NCBI GenBank assembly: GCA_020250175.1
Contig: JADCEN010000014.1
Span: 1-61,429 of the forward strand
Length of the DNA stretch: 61,429 nucleotides
Reading direction: 5' to 3'
Origin: Rhodobacter sp.
GTDB lineage: Bacteria > Pseudomonadota > Alphaproteobacteria > Rhodobacterales > Rhodobacteraceae
Shown here: piece by piece, positions 36,270-44,731 of the stretch
Position numbering within the stretch: the first letter of the stretch is position 1
Layout of the letters: every line of letters begins with the position of its first letter
Notes under the pieces: model-generated
Database searches by the model: none
What the model was told of the DNA's origin: nothing
Seen by the model: only the letters and a program-made list of their open reading frames with translations
Translations under genes and position numbers: made by a program

Positions 36270-37152
36270 TGACCGGCGGTGCAGCCTGGCCTTCGGGGCC
36301 GGGCAGTAATGCGACCGGTATCGCAGCCATCCCGAAAATCTCTGCAAACCGGCTCTCGTAGTATTGCCGTGAAATGGTCGCGGAATTGCCCGCGAACCCT
36401 TCATAAGCCGACAGGCCGGACCCCAGCGGCAGCCCGGCCCAGACAAAAGCCAGACTGTCCAGAAAATCAACCGGGGCCATCTGCCCCGACAGAAATTCGG
36501 GCAGGCCCGCATCGTTGATCAGCCGCACAGCCAGCCTGTCCTGCAGCGCCGGTGAAAAGACGGCGGTCATCGGCACGCTCTCGACCGCAACAAGGTAGCT
36601 CAGCGTCATCGGGATGATCTGGTAGCGGCCAATGGCGTGGTTTTGCCGGGGTGTCGCGTCGATCCAATCGACGATCTCCTGAATTGTCATTTCTGTCGGG
36701 GCCTTGTCAGGCAGCACCCAGGCGCGATGATGGATCGCATCATAACCGGCGGGCCCGGCCTCGGCCGAAGCGATCAGGGACAGCAGAAGATCAAGCTGCG
36801 GACCCGACTGCGCGGGGCCGGGCGGGACAAGCCGGATCACGGCCTTTTGCGCAGACGGGGCGGCCGCGTTGAGGCGCTTTTCCAGCAGCGGTGACTTGAC
36901 ACCGCGCAGGACCAGAAGGGAGATGATCTGATCGCGCCGCTCCTCGGCGGAAAGCGACACACGCAAATTGTCGGGCCGGACCTGTTCGGCAAGGCCAGGC
37001 GTCAGGGCCAGAAGACAGGCCACACCTCCGGCAAAACTTGCCGCCACGGATTGCCGAAATGTCCTTGCCCATCGCCAAGGGGTCAAACACGGCCTCCACG
37101 CAATCCGTCCCTGCAATCTTTCGTTCCCCCCGCCGAAGCCCGCTTGGCACAC
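36211..37152 (-). CDS. Lysozyme/muramidase-like exported protein of the pilus locus
   Basis: 313 aa. A hydrophobic signal segment lies at about residues 35-55 (SVAASFAGGVACLLALTPG). The core reads LLLSLIASAEAGPAGYDAIH ... MTIQEIVDWIDA ... GRYQIIPMTLSYLV, the Glu-containing lysozyme-like pattern of phage-type muramidases and transglycosylases (SAEAG and GRYQI). It is probably the peptidoglycan hydrolase (functional counterpart of PilT in R64) that opens the wall for pilus assembly. The start is GTG and uncertain. Confidence 0.72.
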   Translation of the reverse strand: MCQAGFGGGNERLQGRIAWRPCLTPWRWARTFRQSVAASFAGGVACLLALTPGLAEQVRPDNLRVSLSAEERRDQIISLLVLRGVKSPLLEKRLNAAAPSAQKAVIRLVPPGPAQSGPQLDLLLSLIASAEAGPAGYDAIHHRAWVLPDKAPTEMTIQEIVDWIDATPRQNHAIGRYQIIPMTLSYLVAVESVPMTAVFSPALQDRLAVRLINDAGLPEFLSGQMAPVDFLDSLAFVWAGLPLGSGLSAYEGFAGNSATISRQYYESRFAEIFGMAAIPVALLPGPEGQAAPPVIRAGLQSPAFRPEQPGSAP

Positions 37153-37477
37153 AGGTTTTCACCCCTTGTCTTTCCTTGTGAGATTAATTCACTTCCAAGC
37201 CCAAGTCCAAGAGCTTTGTCTCTTGCAGGCATGCAGACTCTGGGCTTGATGCATTTGACTGTAAATGAGACTTGACGGCACCAGCCCATATGAAACAGTC
37301 AGGTACCGGGATCCGGGCTGACCCTGATGATCGGCTGTCGCGACAGGCTGGCAACGTTGCGTGACCCTTCCCTTCGCCGTGAGATTAGTTTAGGATCACT
37401 CCAGATCAAATCCCTTTTGGCAGGATCGTCGTGTCTTCCCTTGTGACAGTTCAGATGCTGGAACCGCAGACATAACC
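37153..37477. other. Divergent intergenic region upstream of the SPOR gene
   Basis: Two similar stretches, GTGAGATTAATTCACTT near 37180 and GTGAGATTAGTTTAGGATC near 37379, may be regulatory. No gene is seen. Confidence 0.4.
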
Positions 37478-38839
37478 ATGGTGGAAAAAATCCTTTCTCC
37501 AGCTTCCGGCCCGTCCCGGCCCGATCACCGGACATCATCCCGGAAAAGCGGGCATGGCGGCAGGGCAGGCAAGAAAATGTTCTTCGGTCGCATTGCCTTT
37601 CGCATGGTCCTTGTCGCTGGCGCTCTGGCATTGGCCTTGCCCTATGTTCTTGCCTATACCCCGCCCGTTCAGTCTTACACCGGTGGCGTGGCATCGGCGG
37701 GAATGGCACCAGAGATGAACTATCTTCTTGATGCGGAAGCGGCCGCGGCGGGCCTGCCGGGTACCCAAGACACGCTGGATCAAGACACGCTGAATGTGGT
37801 GCAAAGCAGCTTTGATCCGGTGCTTGTGGAACGGCTTGAAGGAAACGCGTCCGCGATGGATCTTGGCATGGTCGGCGGATCGGCGGATGCCCCTGTGGTG
37901 ACCCCGGAAATGCTGCGGATTCTGGCGCAGATGACGCCGGAACAGATCGATGCCCTGACCTTCCTGCTGCTGTCACAGCAGGACCCGCAGGCTGCGGCCG
38001 CCTCGGCCGCTGACCAGGCGGATGCGCTTGCCGTTGATGCGCCCTGGGTCGGCGATTGGACGGCTGGGGACCTGAACCCTGAACAGGCTGATCCGGTCAC
38101 CCTGGAAGAACCTGTACAGAATGAACTGCTGGCGGGATGGTATATCTTCGAGGCTTCTGCGACCGAGGCCGTGATCCGCAATGTCGACGACCCGCTCAGC
38201 GCCGTTCTTGTATCGCCCGGAACGGTTCTGGGAAATCTGGGTGTTGTGTCGGAAATCCGGCTGGAGGGGGGGGCTGCAAAGGTTATCCTTTCTGGCGGTG
38301 ATGTCATCCTCAGTGATGCCGGTGCCATCATCACGGGAGAGGCGCCGAAACCATCCGAACCACGCCGCGTCACTCCGGTCGAGATTGCCATGGCCATGGC
38401 AGAGTCTGACAAGGTTGCCATGGCAGAGTCCGGCACAGTGGCCATGGCAGCGTCCGTTACCGAGGAACCGCCCGCAACTGATCTTGCCGCCCTGGACAAG
38501 GCAGAGCCTGACGTGCCGGTTGCAGGATTGGCCGCAAGCCCGACCGCTCAGCCATCGCAGGCGGCTTCATCCAAATCCGCCTCTGACGAACCCTTGAAGC
38601 CGGGGGATGAAGGTGACGGTCGTTACGTGCAGGTTGCAACTTTCAAATCGGTCGAAAATGCACAGATCGCCAAGAAAATGCTGGAGTCGGGCGGCATGAC
38701 TGGCGAGCTGCGCAAGACCGTCATGAAGGGTGTATCCTATCACCAGGTTCTGGCAGGCCCCTTCGATCCGGCAGACACAAAGGCGGCCTTGACCCGCGTG
38801 ACAGGGCTTGGCTTCAGAGACGCGTTCATCATCCGATAG
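37478..38839 (+). CDS. SPOR-domain, membrane-anchored pilus-locus protein
   Basis: 453 aa. One membrane anchor near residues 43-60 (MVLVAGALALALPYVLAY). A central region (about 200-290) contains ILSGGDVILSDAG and NELLAGWYIFEASATEAVIR, resembling the PilP/GspC-type homology region. A low-complexity Ala/Met/Ser linker (AMAMAESDKVAMAESGTVAM) leads to a C-terminal SPOR domain (RYVQVATFKSVENAQIAKKM to the end) that should bind denuded peptidoglycan. It precedes the second ATPase by 53 bp and probably shares its transcript. Confidence 0.83.
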   Translation: MVEKILSPASGPSRPDHRTSSRKSGHGGRAGKKMFFGRIAFRMVLVAGALALALPYVLAYTPPVQSYTGGVASAGMAPEMNYLLDAEAAAAGLPGTQDTLDQDTLNVVQSSFDPVLVERLEGNASAMDLGMVGGSADAPVVTPEMLRILAQMTPEQIDALTFLLLSQQDPQAAAASAADQADALAVDAPWVGDWTAGDLNPEQADPVTLEEPVQNELLAGWYIFEASATEAVIRNVDDPLSAVLVSPGTVLGNLGVVSEIRLEGGAAKVILSGGDVILSDAGAIITGEAPKPSEPRRVTPVEIAMAMAESDKVAMAESGTVAMAASVTEEPPATDLAALDKAEPDVPVAGLAASPTAQPSQAASSKSASDEPLKPGDEGDGRYVQVATFKSVENAQIAKKMLESGGMTGELRKTVMKGVSYHQVLAGPFDPADTKAALTRVTGLGFRDAFIIR

Positions 38840-38892
38840 GCCGATCGGGCGCAGCATTCATCACGCTTGCAGGCGGATACGGGAACAGACCC

Positions 38893-39921
38893 TTGGATAC
38901 ACTCGTCGAAAACAAGCTTTCTTCTGTCATGTTCTCGGACATCTTCATGTCTTCTGAAGAAGCTGATCCGGTTCTGGTGCTGAACCTTTCCGGAGAAGGA
39001 ATCCGACCGACAAAGTCGCGCGGACCATCGGCTCTTCCGGAAATCTACGTGTCAGACGCCCGGAGGCTGTTCAGAGCAACCGAACAGAAATGGAGCGCGG
39101 AACGCTTCGCACCGGAATTCAACCTTGTCTATGACAACCTTTCCTACCGCTGTGCGCTGATTGCGGCACCAGAGGCCGCAGTTCAGATTCCCCGGGAATC
39201 CACACTGGCGCAAAAACGCCGGAACTGGTGTCTTCGTCGCGTTGATGCAGGGCGCATATCCCTGGACCAATTGGGCTATCCGGCTTGGGCGCGCGAGGAG
39301 CTTCGCCGGATCGGCGCATCATCTGGACTTCTTCTGGTCTCGGGTTCCTTCGGGTCGGGTAAATCCACGACGTCGGCTGCCTGTTTCAAGGACTGGATCA
39401 CCCTGCACGGCGGTGTTGGTGTGACCTTGGAAGACCCGCCTGAAAAGGCATTGGAAGGCTACTATGAAAACGGCCAAATCTACCAGATCTCTGTCCGCGA
39501 TTCGGCTTTCGCCGAATCAATCAAGGCATCGCGGCGTTGGGCCTATCGATATCTCTATCTTGGCGAGGTTCGCGACCAGGGATCAGCGGCCGAGTTGCTG
39601 CAGATTGCACTGGGCGGGCCCATGGTGATCACCACGATTCATGCCTCTGCTCCTGTAGAGGCCCTGATGGCGCTGGCAAAGTTCGCCACAGGTGCCGGTG
39701 ATCCCCGGTCCGTCAATGACAGGATTGCGGCAAGCATCATCGGTGTCATCTGGCAAAGCCTGCGCGGCGGAATGGTGGATGTTCAATACCTGTCGTTCCG
39801 CGGGCGAAATGCCGATTCCATGCGCACGAAGATCAGCGAAGGCCGTTTCAGACTGCTGAAGGAAGATCTTGCCTATCAGGCGAACCTGCGCAGCCTTGGC
39901 CGCATCGAGGAAAGCTTCTGA
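38893..39921 (+). CDS. PilT/BfpF-like second T2SE ATPase
   Basis: 342-aa ATPase. Walker A VSGSFGSGKSTTSAA (about residues 149-163), Asp box VTLEDPPEKALEG, Walker B YLYLGEVRDQGSAAELL, His box MVITTIHASAPVEAL. It is shorter than the assembly ATPase PilQ and has no zinc tetracysteine site, as expected for retraction-type ATPases. The start TTG has GGGA upstream; an ATG at 38929 is the alternative. It is 53 bp after the SPOR gene. Confidence 0.85.
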   Translation: MDTLVENKLSSVMFSDIFMSSEEADPVLVLNLSGEGIRPTKSRGPSALPEIYVSDARRLFRATEQKWSAERFAPEFNLVYDNLSYRCALIAAPEAAVQIPRESTLAQKRRNWCLRRVDAGRISLDQLGYPAWAREELRRIGASSGLLLVSGSFGSGKSTTSAACFKDWITLHGGVGVTLEDPPEKALEGYYENGQIYQISVRDSAFAESIKASRRWAYRYLYLGEVRDQGSAAELLQIALGGPMVITTIHASAPVEALMALAKFATGAGDPRSVNDRIAASIIGVIWQSLRGGMVDVQYLSFRGRNADSMRTKISEGRFRLLKEDLAYQANLRSLGRIEESF

Positions 39922-39949
39922 GACCGCCCACTTTCCCCTTGCAGAAGCC

Positions 39950-40627
39950 TCACAGCGGGAACACGCCCAGCTTCAAAGCCTTTACCAGCACTTCCGTACG
40001 GTTGGTGGCGTTGAATATCCGCCGCAAAGAGGCAAGATGAAGCTTCACGGTTGGTTCGGAGACCAGAAGCGAATGCGCCATGGCCTTGTTTGAGTAACCC
40101 TTCGCCAGCAATCGCAAGACATCAAGCTGCCGGGCCGTCAAGGCGGCATGGCCGATCTCTTTCGGCGCATCAACCAGATCTGAAAGGTCCGGCTCTTTTA
40201 CCGGGACACTTACGGAATAGTCATTCACGTAGCTGGCAAGGACCACCGCAGATGCAATGACGCTGAACGGGGCCGAAGCCTTCAGAAAGACAAATACATC
40301 CAGCTTCTGCGCCCAGCGGATCACATCGGTCAGATTGCCTTCGTAAATGCAGATGATCCTTGCCGGGCTTCTTGCCTTCACCTCTGCCGCGCGGGCGATG
40401 ATGTCATCCCGCATGGAACTGCTGTCCAGCACCATGAGAATGCATCCGATGCGATCCGGACTTACGACAGGTCCGGACAGGCCCAACGCAACGGCACCAG
40501 ACAGAGCAGCCTGGGTCAGCAATTGCACATAAAGCGTTTCGACAAGCGGTGTGGATGCGACAACACCAATCGACCCGGACGGATCATCGGCTGAAAGCGC
40601 GGCAAGCGCTGGTCCGGACAGGGTCAT
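39950..40627 (-). CDS. LuxR-type DNA-binding response-regulator-like protein (pilus-linked, copy 2)
   Basis: 225 aa, the same length as the regulator at 23989-24666 and clearly related to it. The LuxR/GerE helix-turn-helix is at about 155-220: LTARQLDVLRLLAKGYSNKA, MAHSLLVSEPTVKLHLASLR, IFNATNRTEVLVKAL. The N-terminal receiver-like part keeps an Asp (ILMVLDSSS) and a Lys (VFVFLKASAP) but has lost the acidic pair (GVVAST). A relative of the palindromic box lies 312 bp upstream. Confidence 0.88.
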   Translation of the reverse strand: MTLSGPALAALSADDPSGSIGVVASTPLVETLYVQLLTQAALSGAVALGLSGPVVSPDRIGCILMVLDSSSMRDDIIARAAEVKARSPARIICIYEGNLTDVIRWAQKLDVFVFLKASAPFSVIASAVVLASYVNDYSVSVPVKEPDLSDLVDAPKEIGHAALTARQLDVLRLLAKGYSNKAMAHSLLVSEPTVKLHLASLRRIFNATNRTEVLVKALKLGVFPL

Positions 40628-41150
40628 TGCGCGCCCCGCTTATCTCGGCACACCGGCCTGCAAGCAGCGGTCCAAGGCAAACCCGGAGACATGCCTTCTG
40701 TCCGGGCAAGGACGCGGATCAGCGGCGCTGATCCCATAGTCTGAGCGAAATCACCCTTCACACCAGCAACCCCAAACACTGCACAGGCCATACAAACGCA
40801 ACATAACGGGGAACACCCCCAACACATCTCAGGAAAGGCCCCAAGCCCCTAAAGGCAGGCTGCGCGCCAATGCGCTGAATGCTTCGTACGAACATCTTCG
40901 AACAATGCCCTGCCGATGTCAACTTTAGGTTAGGGCAGAATATCATTTAGGATAGGGTGCATGCCACTTACGAACATCGTGCGAAAGCCCCGGCAAGCAA
41001 GGATTCGGCATTGATCCTGCGTTCCCAGTCCGGCGTTCTCTGCGCGGAAGGCGGCATGGATAAATGCCATGCCGTACCGGTTGTACAAGCCTTACGGGTT
41101 GCTCTGCCAGACTAACCTGCTGATATCCGGAGATAAACCAAGACAGGCAA
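40628..41150. other. Intergenic region with palindromic box C
   Basis: No gene is seen. It holds a box-like 18-mer at 40939-40956 and a related half-site, CTTTAGGTTAGGG, at 40924-40936. Confidence 0.45.
40939..40956. promoter_or_regulatory. Palindromic box C (14/18 match)
   Basis: AATATCATTTAGGATAGG keeps the right half of the consensus palindrome exactly. It is upstream of the LuxR-type gene starting at 40627. Confidence 0.45.
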
Positions 41151-41666
41151 TCAATGCACCTGCCGTACTTTTTCCAGCATCAGGCTGCGGCGGCGCTTGC
41201 GCCATGCGGCATTGTTCGCCGCAGCAGCCTCCAGCGCCAGCCCGATCCGGTCAAAATTGGTCACAGGGGCAACAAGACTCACGTCGGCGATTGCCAGCCT
41301 TTCCTGGCTGAGGTCGTCGGCGCGGAAGTATCTGGACAGAAGAATCACCGGCAGATTCGGCGCGCGTGTCCGAAGCCGACGCAGAAGATCTATGGCAAGC
41401 GATTCGCCTGAAAAGTCGTCAAAGTTGACGAGGACAAGGCTGCATCCGCTGCGCCGGGAAGCAAGCACACGCACCGCAGAGGCCAGACCCACAGCCTGTT
41501 CGATCGTCAAGTTCCCGAAGGATACCTCCCCGAGCAAGCCCAGGCGGGACGCCGGCGTCCGAGAGATCAGACATACACGCTGCGCAGGCTCGCCCCGCAG
41601 GCCGAAAGCACTGTAGCAAAGCCCGCCATCCATGCGGTAGTCGTTCCGTGCCGCCAGTTCGTTCAT
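41151..41666 (-). CDS. Receiver-like protein without DNA-binding domain (pilus-linked)
   Basis: 171 aa from the ATG at 41666, which has AAGGGA 8 bases upstream. It looks like an isolated receiver fold: CLISRTPASRLGLLGEVSFG, SLVLVNFDDFSGESLAIDLL, NLPVILLSRYF, VSLVAPVTNFDRIG. The putative phosphoacceptor is one of the Asp in NFDDFS. There is no helix-turn-helix after it; the chain ends with a basic helix (WRKRRRSLMLEKVRQVH). It may pair with the two LuxR-type proteins flanking the pilus genes. Not assigned to a named family. Confidence 0.7.
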   Translation of the reverse strand: MNELAARNDYRMDGGLCYSAFGLRGEPAQRVCLISRTPASRLGLLGEVSFGNLTIEQAVGLASAVRVLASRRSGCSLVLVNFDDFSGESLAIDLLRRLRTRAPNLPVILLSRYFRADDLSQERLAIADVSLVAPVTNFDRIGLALEAAAANNAAWRKRRRSLMLEKVRQVH

Positions 41667-41696
41667 GGCGATATCCCTTACACCCGAGCTAAACAT

Positions 41697-42145
41697 TCCA
41701 CGCCTATTCGGTCACGGCCCGGACTCAACAGCCCCCAAAGACAACAAGCGTCCGTCAACCCACACCCCAAAGATGGGGTCAAGCACCACAAAACGCGTCT
41801 GTCTTCGCCCGATTGGCCTTCAGCGCCTGCACGCCTGCAAACACCTTGCCGAACTCACCGACCAGAGCCGAGCGACCCCGCACAGACATGGTAGAAGCCG
41901 CACGAAAGACCAAAGACCGAACCAAAATCACGCGCAAGTCACGCCCGGTCTTCAAATGGCACCCGCGCACAACCCATGCCATCGCACTATTCGGCAATTC
42001 CAGACTTCCGAATACCTAGCAAAAATACTCGAAATCAACAATGCCCTATCCTTAAGGATAGGCGGGGCTTTGGTCTGTCCGCCGCCGGGGACGTCGTCGC
42101 TGAGGATCAGGGGGATATCCCCCCTGATCAGGTGCGCGGCCCGTT
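41697..42145. other. Intergenic region with perfect palindromic box B
   Basis: A short minus-strand frame at 41779-41997 (TTG start, 72 codons) is preceded by box B and could be a small gene, but nothing else supports it. The rest is featureless. Confidence 0.4.
42045..42062. promoter_or_regulatory. Perfect 18-bp palindrome (box B)
   Basis: CCTATCCTTAAGGATAGG is a perfect inverted repeat. Three other 14/18 relatives lie upstream of pilS and both LuxR-type genes. It is about 380 bp upstream of the receiver-like gene at 41666. Confidence 0.6.
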
Positions 42146-44731
42146 TCAGAACCGCCGTGTAAAGGCGATCCCGAAGAACGGCTGAGACTCGGCTCCGCTG
42201 ATGATCCTGTAGCCGCCGTCCAGCTGCAGGCCAAAATCACGGGAGCCGTCAATCGGCAAGGTGAAGGACATGCCGACATCCACCGGCTGCACATCGTTCT
42301 GAAACTCGATATCCTCGCGCGAGCGCAGAACGGCAGCACTTGCAACCCCGTCGACAGCGGCCGCACGCTGCACCGGCATGTCAACCGTCAGGGTGCCTTC
42401 CGTCACGACGATGGGCATCGACACGTTGAAGCCGATCCGCCCGCCGCTCAGCCCCGGCACGGGCCGCGAGATAGAAAGCCGCCCCCCGGACGAGGCCATG
42501 TTCCGCCCGCCCGCCACAAGGCCGCCCTGCGAAAAATCCGTCTGCCCGAAAACCGCCTGCAGATCGATATCCAGCGACCCGCCCAGCGTTGCCCCCGCCC
42601 CCAGGGTGACAAAGTTGGTCAGCGCGCGGCCATCGCGCCCGGATGCGCCCTGAAATGCCGTTCCCAGAACCTGATCCTGTTCATTCATCTGCCCGACGCC
42701 GAAAGAGGCCCGGATCAGGCCGCTGCCGTGAAGCCCGACCGAAAAGGCATCCCCCCGGCCCGACCCTTCGTCAGAGAAGGTCGCCGTCATCCGGGCATCC
42801 CAGCCCGATCCCAGAGAGACGCCGAACTGCCCGGTCGTGCCGCCTTCCAGCAGCGTGGAATGGTCCAGAATCCCGGCCGAGGTGGCAACGGCTTTTGCAT
42901 CGCCGTACCAGGTCCGGAAATCATCCCGGACCACGCCGTAAGCCCGGCCACTGGCCGCGAAACCGGCCATCCTCAGGCCGGTGGCCGCGTTCAGGGTTTC
43001 AACCATCATGCTGGCGCTTGGTCCCTGCGTGCCGGAAACCAGCAGGTTGTCCATCGCCATCGCGTAGCCGCGATTGTACCGGTCGCCCACAATCATCTCC
43101 CGCGAAGTCAGGGCTGCCGTCAGCGCCCCTTCCATCGCCCCGCTGGTCACGATGGCAGACTCGGCCAGCGGCGTTGCCGGCCCGGTCACGCTGGTGCCGT
43201 CATAAACCATCAGTGCGCCCGCCGGCTTCACCGCCTTGGCGATGTTGAGCAGGCCGTGGCCATAGACCTCGTCCACCCCAGGCGCGCCCAAGTCCGTTGC
43301 GGTGTCCAGCAAGAGATTTGCAATCGTCGGCGAATCCAGTTCCGGCCACTGGCTGATCAAAAGCGCCGCCGCCCCCGTCACGTGGGGCGCGGCCATCGAG
43401 GTGCCGCTCAGAGCGACGACATTGTCGCTGCCGGACCCACCCAATTTGGTCGATTCGATGTTGACCCCGGGGGCGGCGAGGCAGTGGTCCTTGGCGATAC
43501 CGCACCGGGTCGTAAAGCTGGCCGGAAGGTTGGCATCGTCCACAGCGATGACGCTAAGGAAGTATCCGGCATACTCCGGCATCAGAACGGGAATTGCACC
43601 AAGAAAGGATGCGTCCGGCTGACTCTTGTTTCCCGCCGCAAACACGGACAAAAGATTTGCAGCCTTCGCCGTTTCAAACGCCGTAAAGATTTCGGGTCCG
43701 AATAAGAACTCGAGCTCAGCTTCAAGCTCTTCCCGATCAGCAAAATCCGCAATCGTGATATCGCGGACGGCATTGCCAAAGCCCCAACTGTGATTCATCA
43801 CGCGCGCACCGGCATCTGCGGCCCGACTGAGGGAATCTGCGTAGAAGATTTCGCTTGAATCGTCCGGATCGAACTCGCCCGGGATGCCATTGAAGATCAC
43901 AAGTTGTGACTCGAAGGCTACACCATGGGTGCCGACAGCATTCCTGGCCGCCGCCAGAATTCCGGAGACATGCGTGCCATGCCCGTCGTTGTCCTGCACC
44001 GACGGGTCGGGAAAGTAGCTCTTGCTGTTCGCAAGATCGATCTTCCCGGCAAATTCGCTGTTGTTCAGGTCGATGCCGCCATCCAGAACGGCAATCTTCA
44101 CATTCTGGCCCCGCCCGCCTGCAGCATAGCGCGTTGAAGCCTTTATCTGCGCCAGCCCGAAATTGCGCTTGTACTCGGCTGTCTCGAAAAACGCCGGGTT
44201 GTCCGGTGTGGGTTCTGGCGTGTTGTCGCCGCCACCGCCACCGCCTCCCCCGCCTCCACCACCACCACCGCCGCCACCCCCGGCTGCCGCCGCCAATCCA
44301 AGAACACCCAAGGCAATGAACAGGCCATTGTTCTGCTGCGACGCCTGCCGGTCGTACACCGTCGCCGTCGTCGGTTTTCCGGCGGCCCCCGCCGGTTGCG
44401 GCCGCGTCGTCCGTGACGCGGCTGTACCGCCCGCCGCCTCGGGCGCTGCGGCGACGGTCGCCGCAGGTTTCGAAACCCGGGGGGCCGGCCCCTTCAGCGT
44501 CAGCTTGTTGAAGCGGTCCACAAGATAGGGGCGCTGCGCTTGAAGAAAGGCAAGGGACTCGGCATAGGTCGCCGGTTCGCTGCGATACAGGCTGACAAGC
44601 TGCTCGATGACAAATTCATCGCTTTGCGCGGGCGTAATGATGACCTGACCGATTTGCGTCATCTGGCCCCATGCAGGCGGCACCGCAACGGCAGTGACCA
44701 GCATGGTCGTCACGAGCAGCTTCTTCAACAT
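42146..44731 (-). CDS. Subtilisin-like serine protease autotransporter
   Basis: About 861 aa. Order: signal peptide (LLVTTMLVTAVAVPPAWG), a 100-residue prodomain, a hydrophobic stretch and an 18-Gly tract, a peptidase S8 domain, and a C-terminal autotransporter beta-barrel of about 280 residues ending in FTRRF with a terminal Phe. The catalytic triad is visible: Asp in IAVLDGGIDL, His in DGHGTHVSGI and Ser in LSGTSMAAPHVTGAA; the oxyanion Asn is in VFAAGNKS. It should be surface-displayed or shed. A half-site of the palindromic box (CCTAACCTT) lies about 185 bp upstream. The start at residue MLKKLL was chosen because a signal peptide begins there. Confidence 0.92.
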   Translation of the reverse strand: MLKKLLVTTMLVTAVAVPPAWGQMTQIGQVIITPAQSDEFVIEQLVSLYRSEPATYAESLAFLQAQRPYLVDRFNKLTLKGPAPRVSKPAATVAAAPEAAGGTAASRTTRPQPAGAAGKPTTATVYDRQASQQNNGLFIALGVLGLAAAAGGGGGGGGGGGGGGGGGGDNTPEPTPDNPAFFETAEYKRNFGLAQIKASTRYAAGGRGQNVKIAVLDGGIDLNNSEFAGKIDLANSKSYFPDPSVQDNDGHGTHVSGILAAARNAVGTHGVAFESQLVIFNGIPGEFDPDDSSEIFYADSLSRAADAGARVMNHSWGFGNAVRDITIADFADREELEAELEFLFGPEIFTAFETAKAANLLSVFAAGNKSQPDASFLGAIPVLMPEYAGYFLSVIAVDDANLPASFTTRCGIAKDHCLAAPGVNIESTKLGGSGSDNVVALSGTSMAAPHVTGAAALLISQWPELDSPTIANLLLDTATDLGAPGVDEVYGHGLLNIAKAVKPAGALMVYDGTSVTGPATPLAESAIVTSGAMEGALTAALTSREMIVGDRYNRGYAMAMDNLLVSGTQGPSASMMVETLNAATGLRMAGFAASGRAYGVVRDDFRTWYGDAKAVATSAGILDHSTLLEGGTTGQFGVSLGSGWDARMTATFSDEGSGRGDAFSVGLHGSGLIRASFGVGQMNEQDQVLGTAFQGASGRDGRALTNFVTLGAGATLGGSLDIDLQAVFGQTDFSQGGLVAGGRNMASSGGRLSISRPVPGLSGGRIGFNVSMPIVVTEGTLTVDMPVQRAAAVDGVASAAVLRSREDIEFQNDVQPVDVGMSFTLPIDGSRDFGLQLDGGYRIISGAESQPFFGIAFTRRF
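44228..44281 (-). repeat. Trinucleotide run encoding 18 consecutive Gly
   Basis: Eighteen GGN codons (mixed GGC, GGT, GGA, GGG) lie in the linker between prodomain and protease domain of the autotransporter. Length changes by whole codons would keep the frame. Confidence 0.9.

Noticed and set aside
35700-36270. Shufflon segments after the pilV-like gene
   Set aside because: No repeated 19-bp sfx-like sites or recombinase gene are visible.
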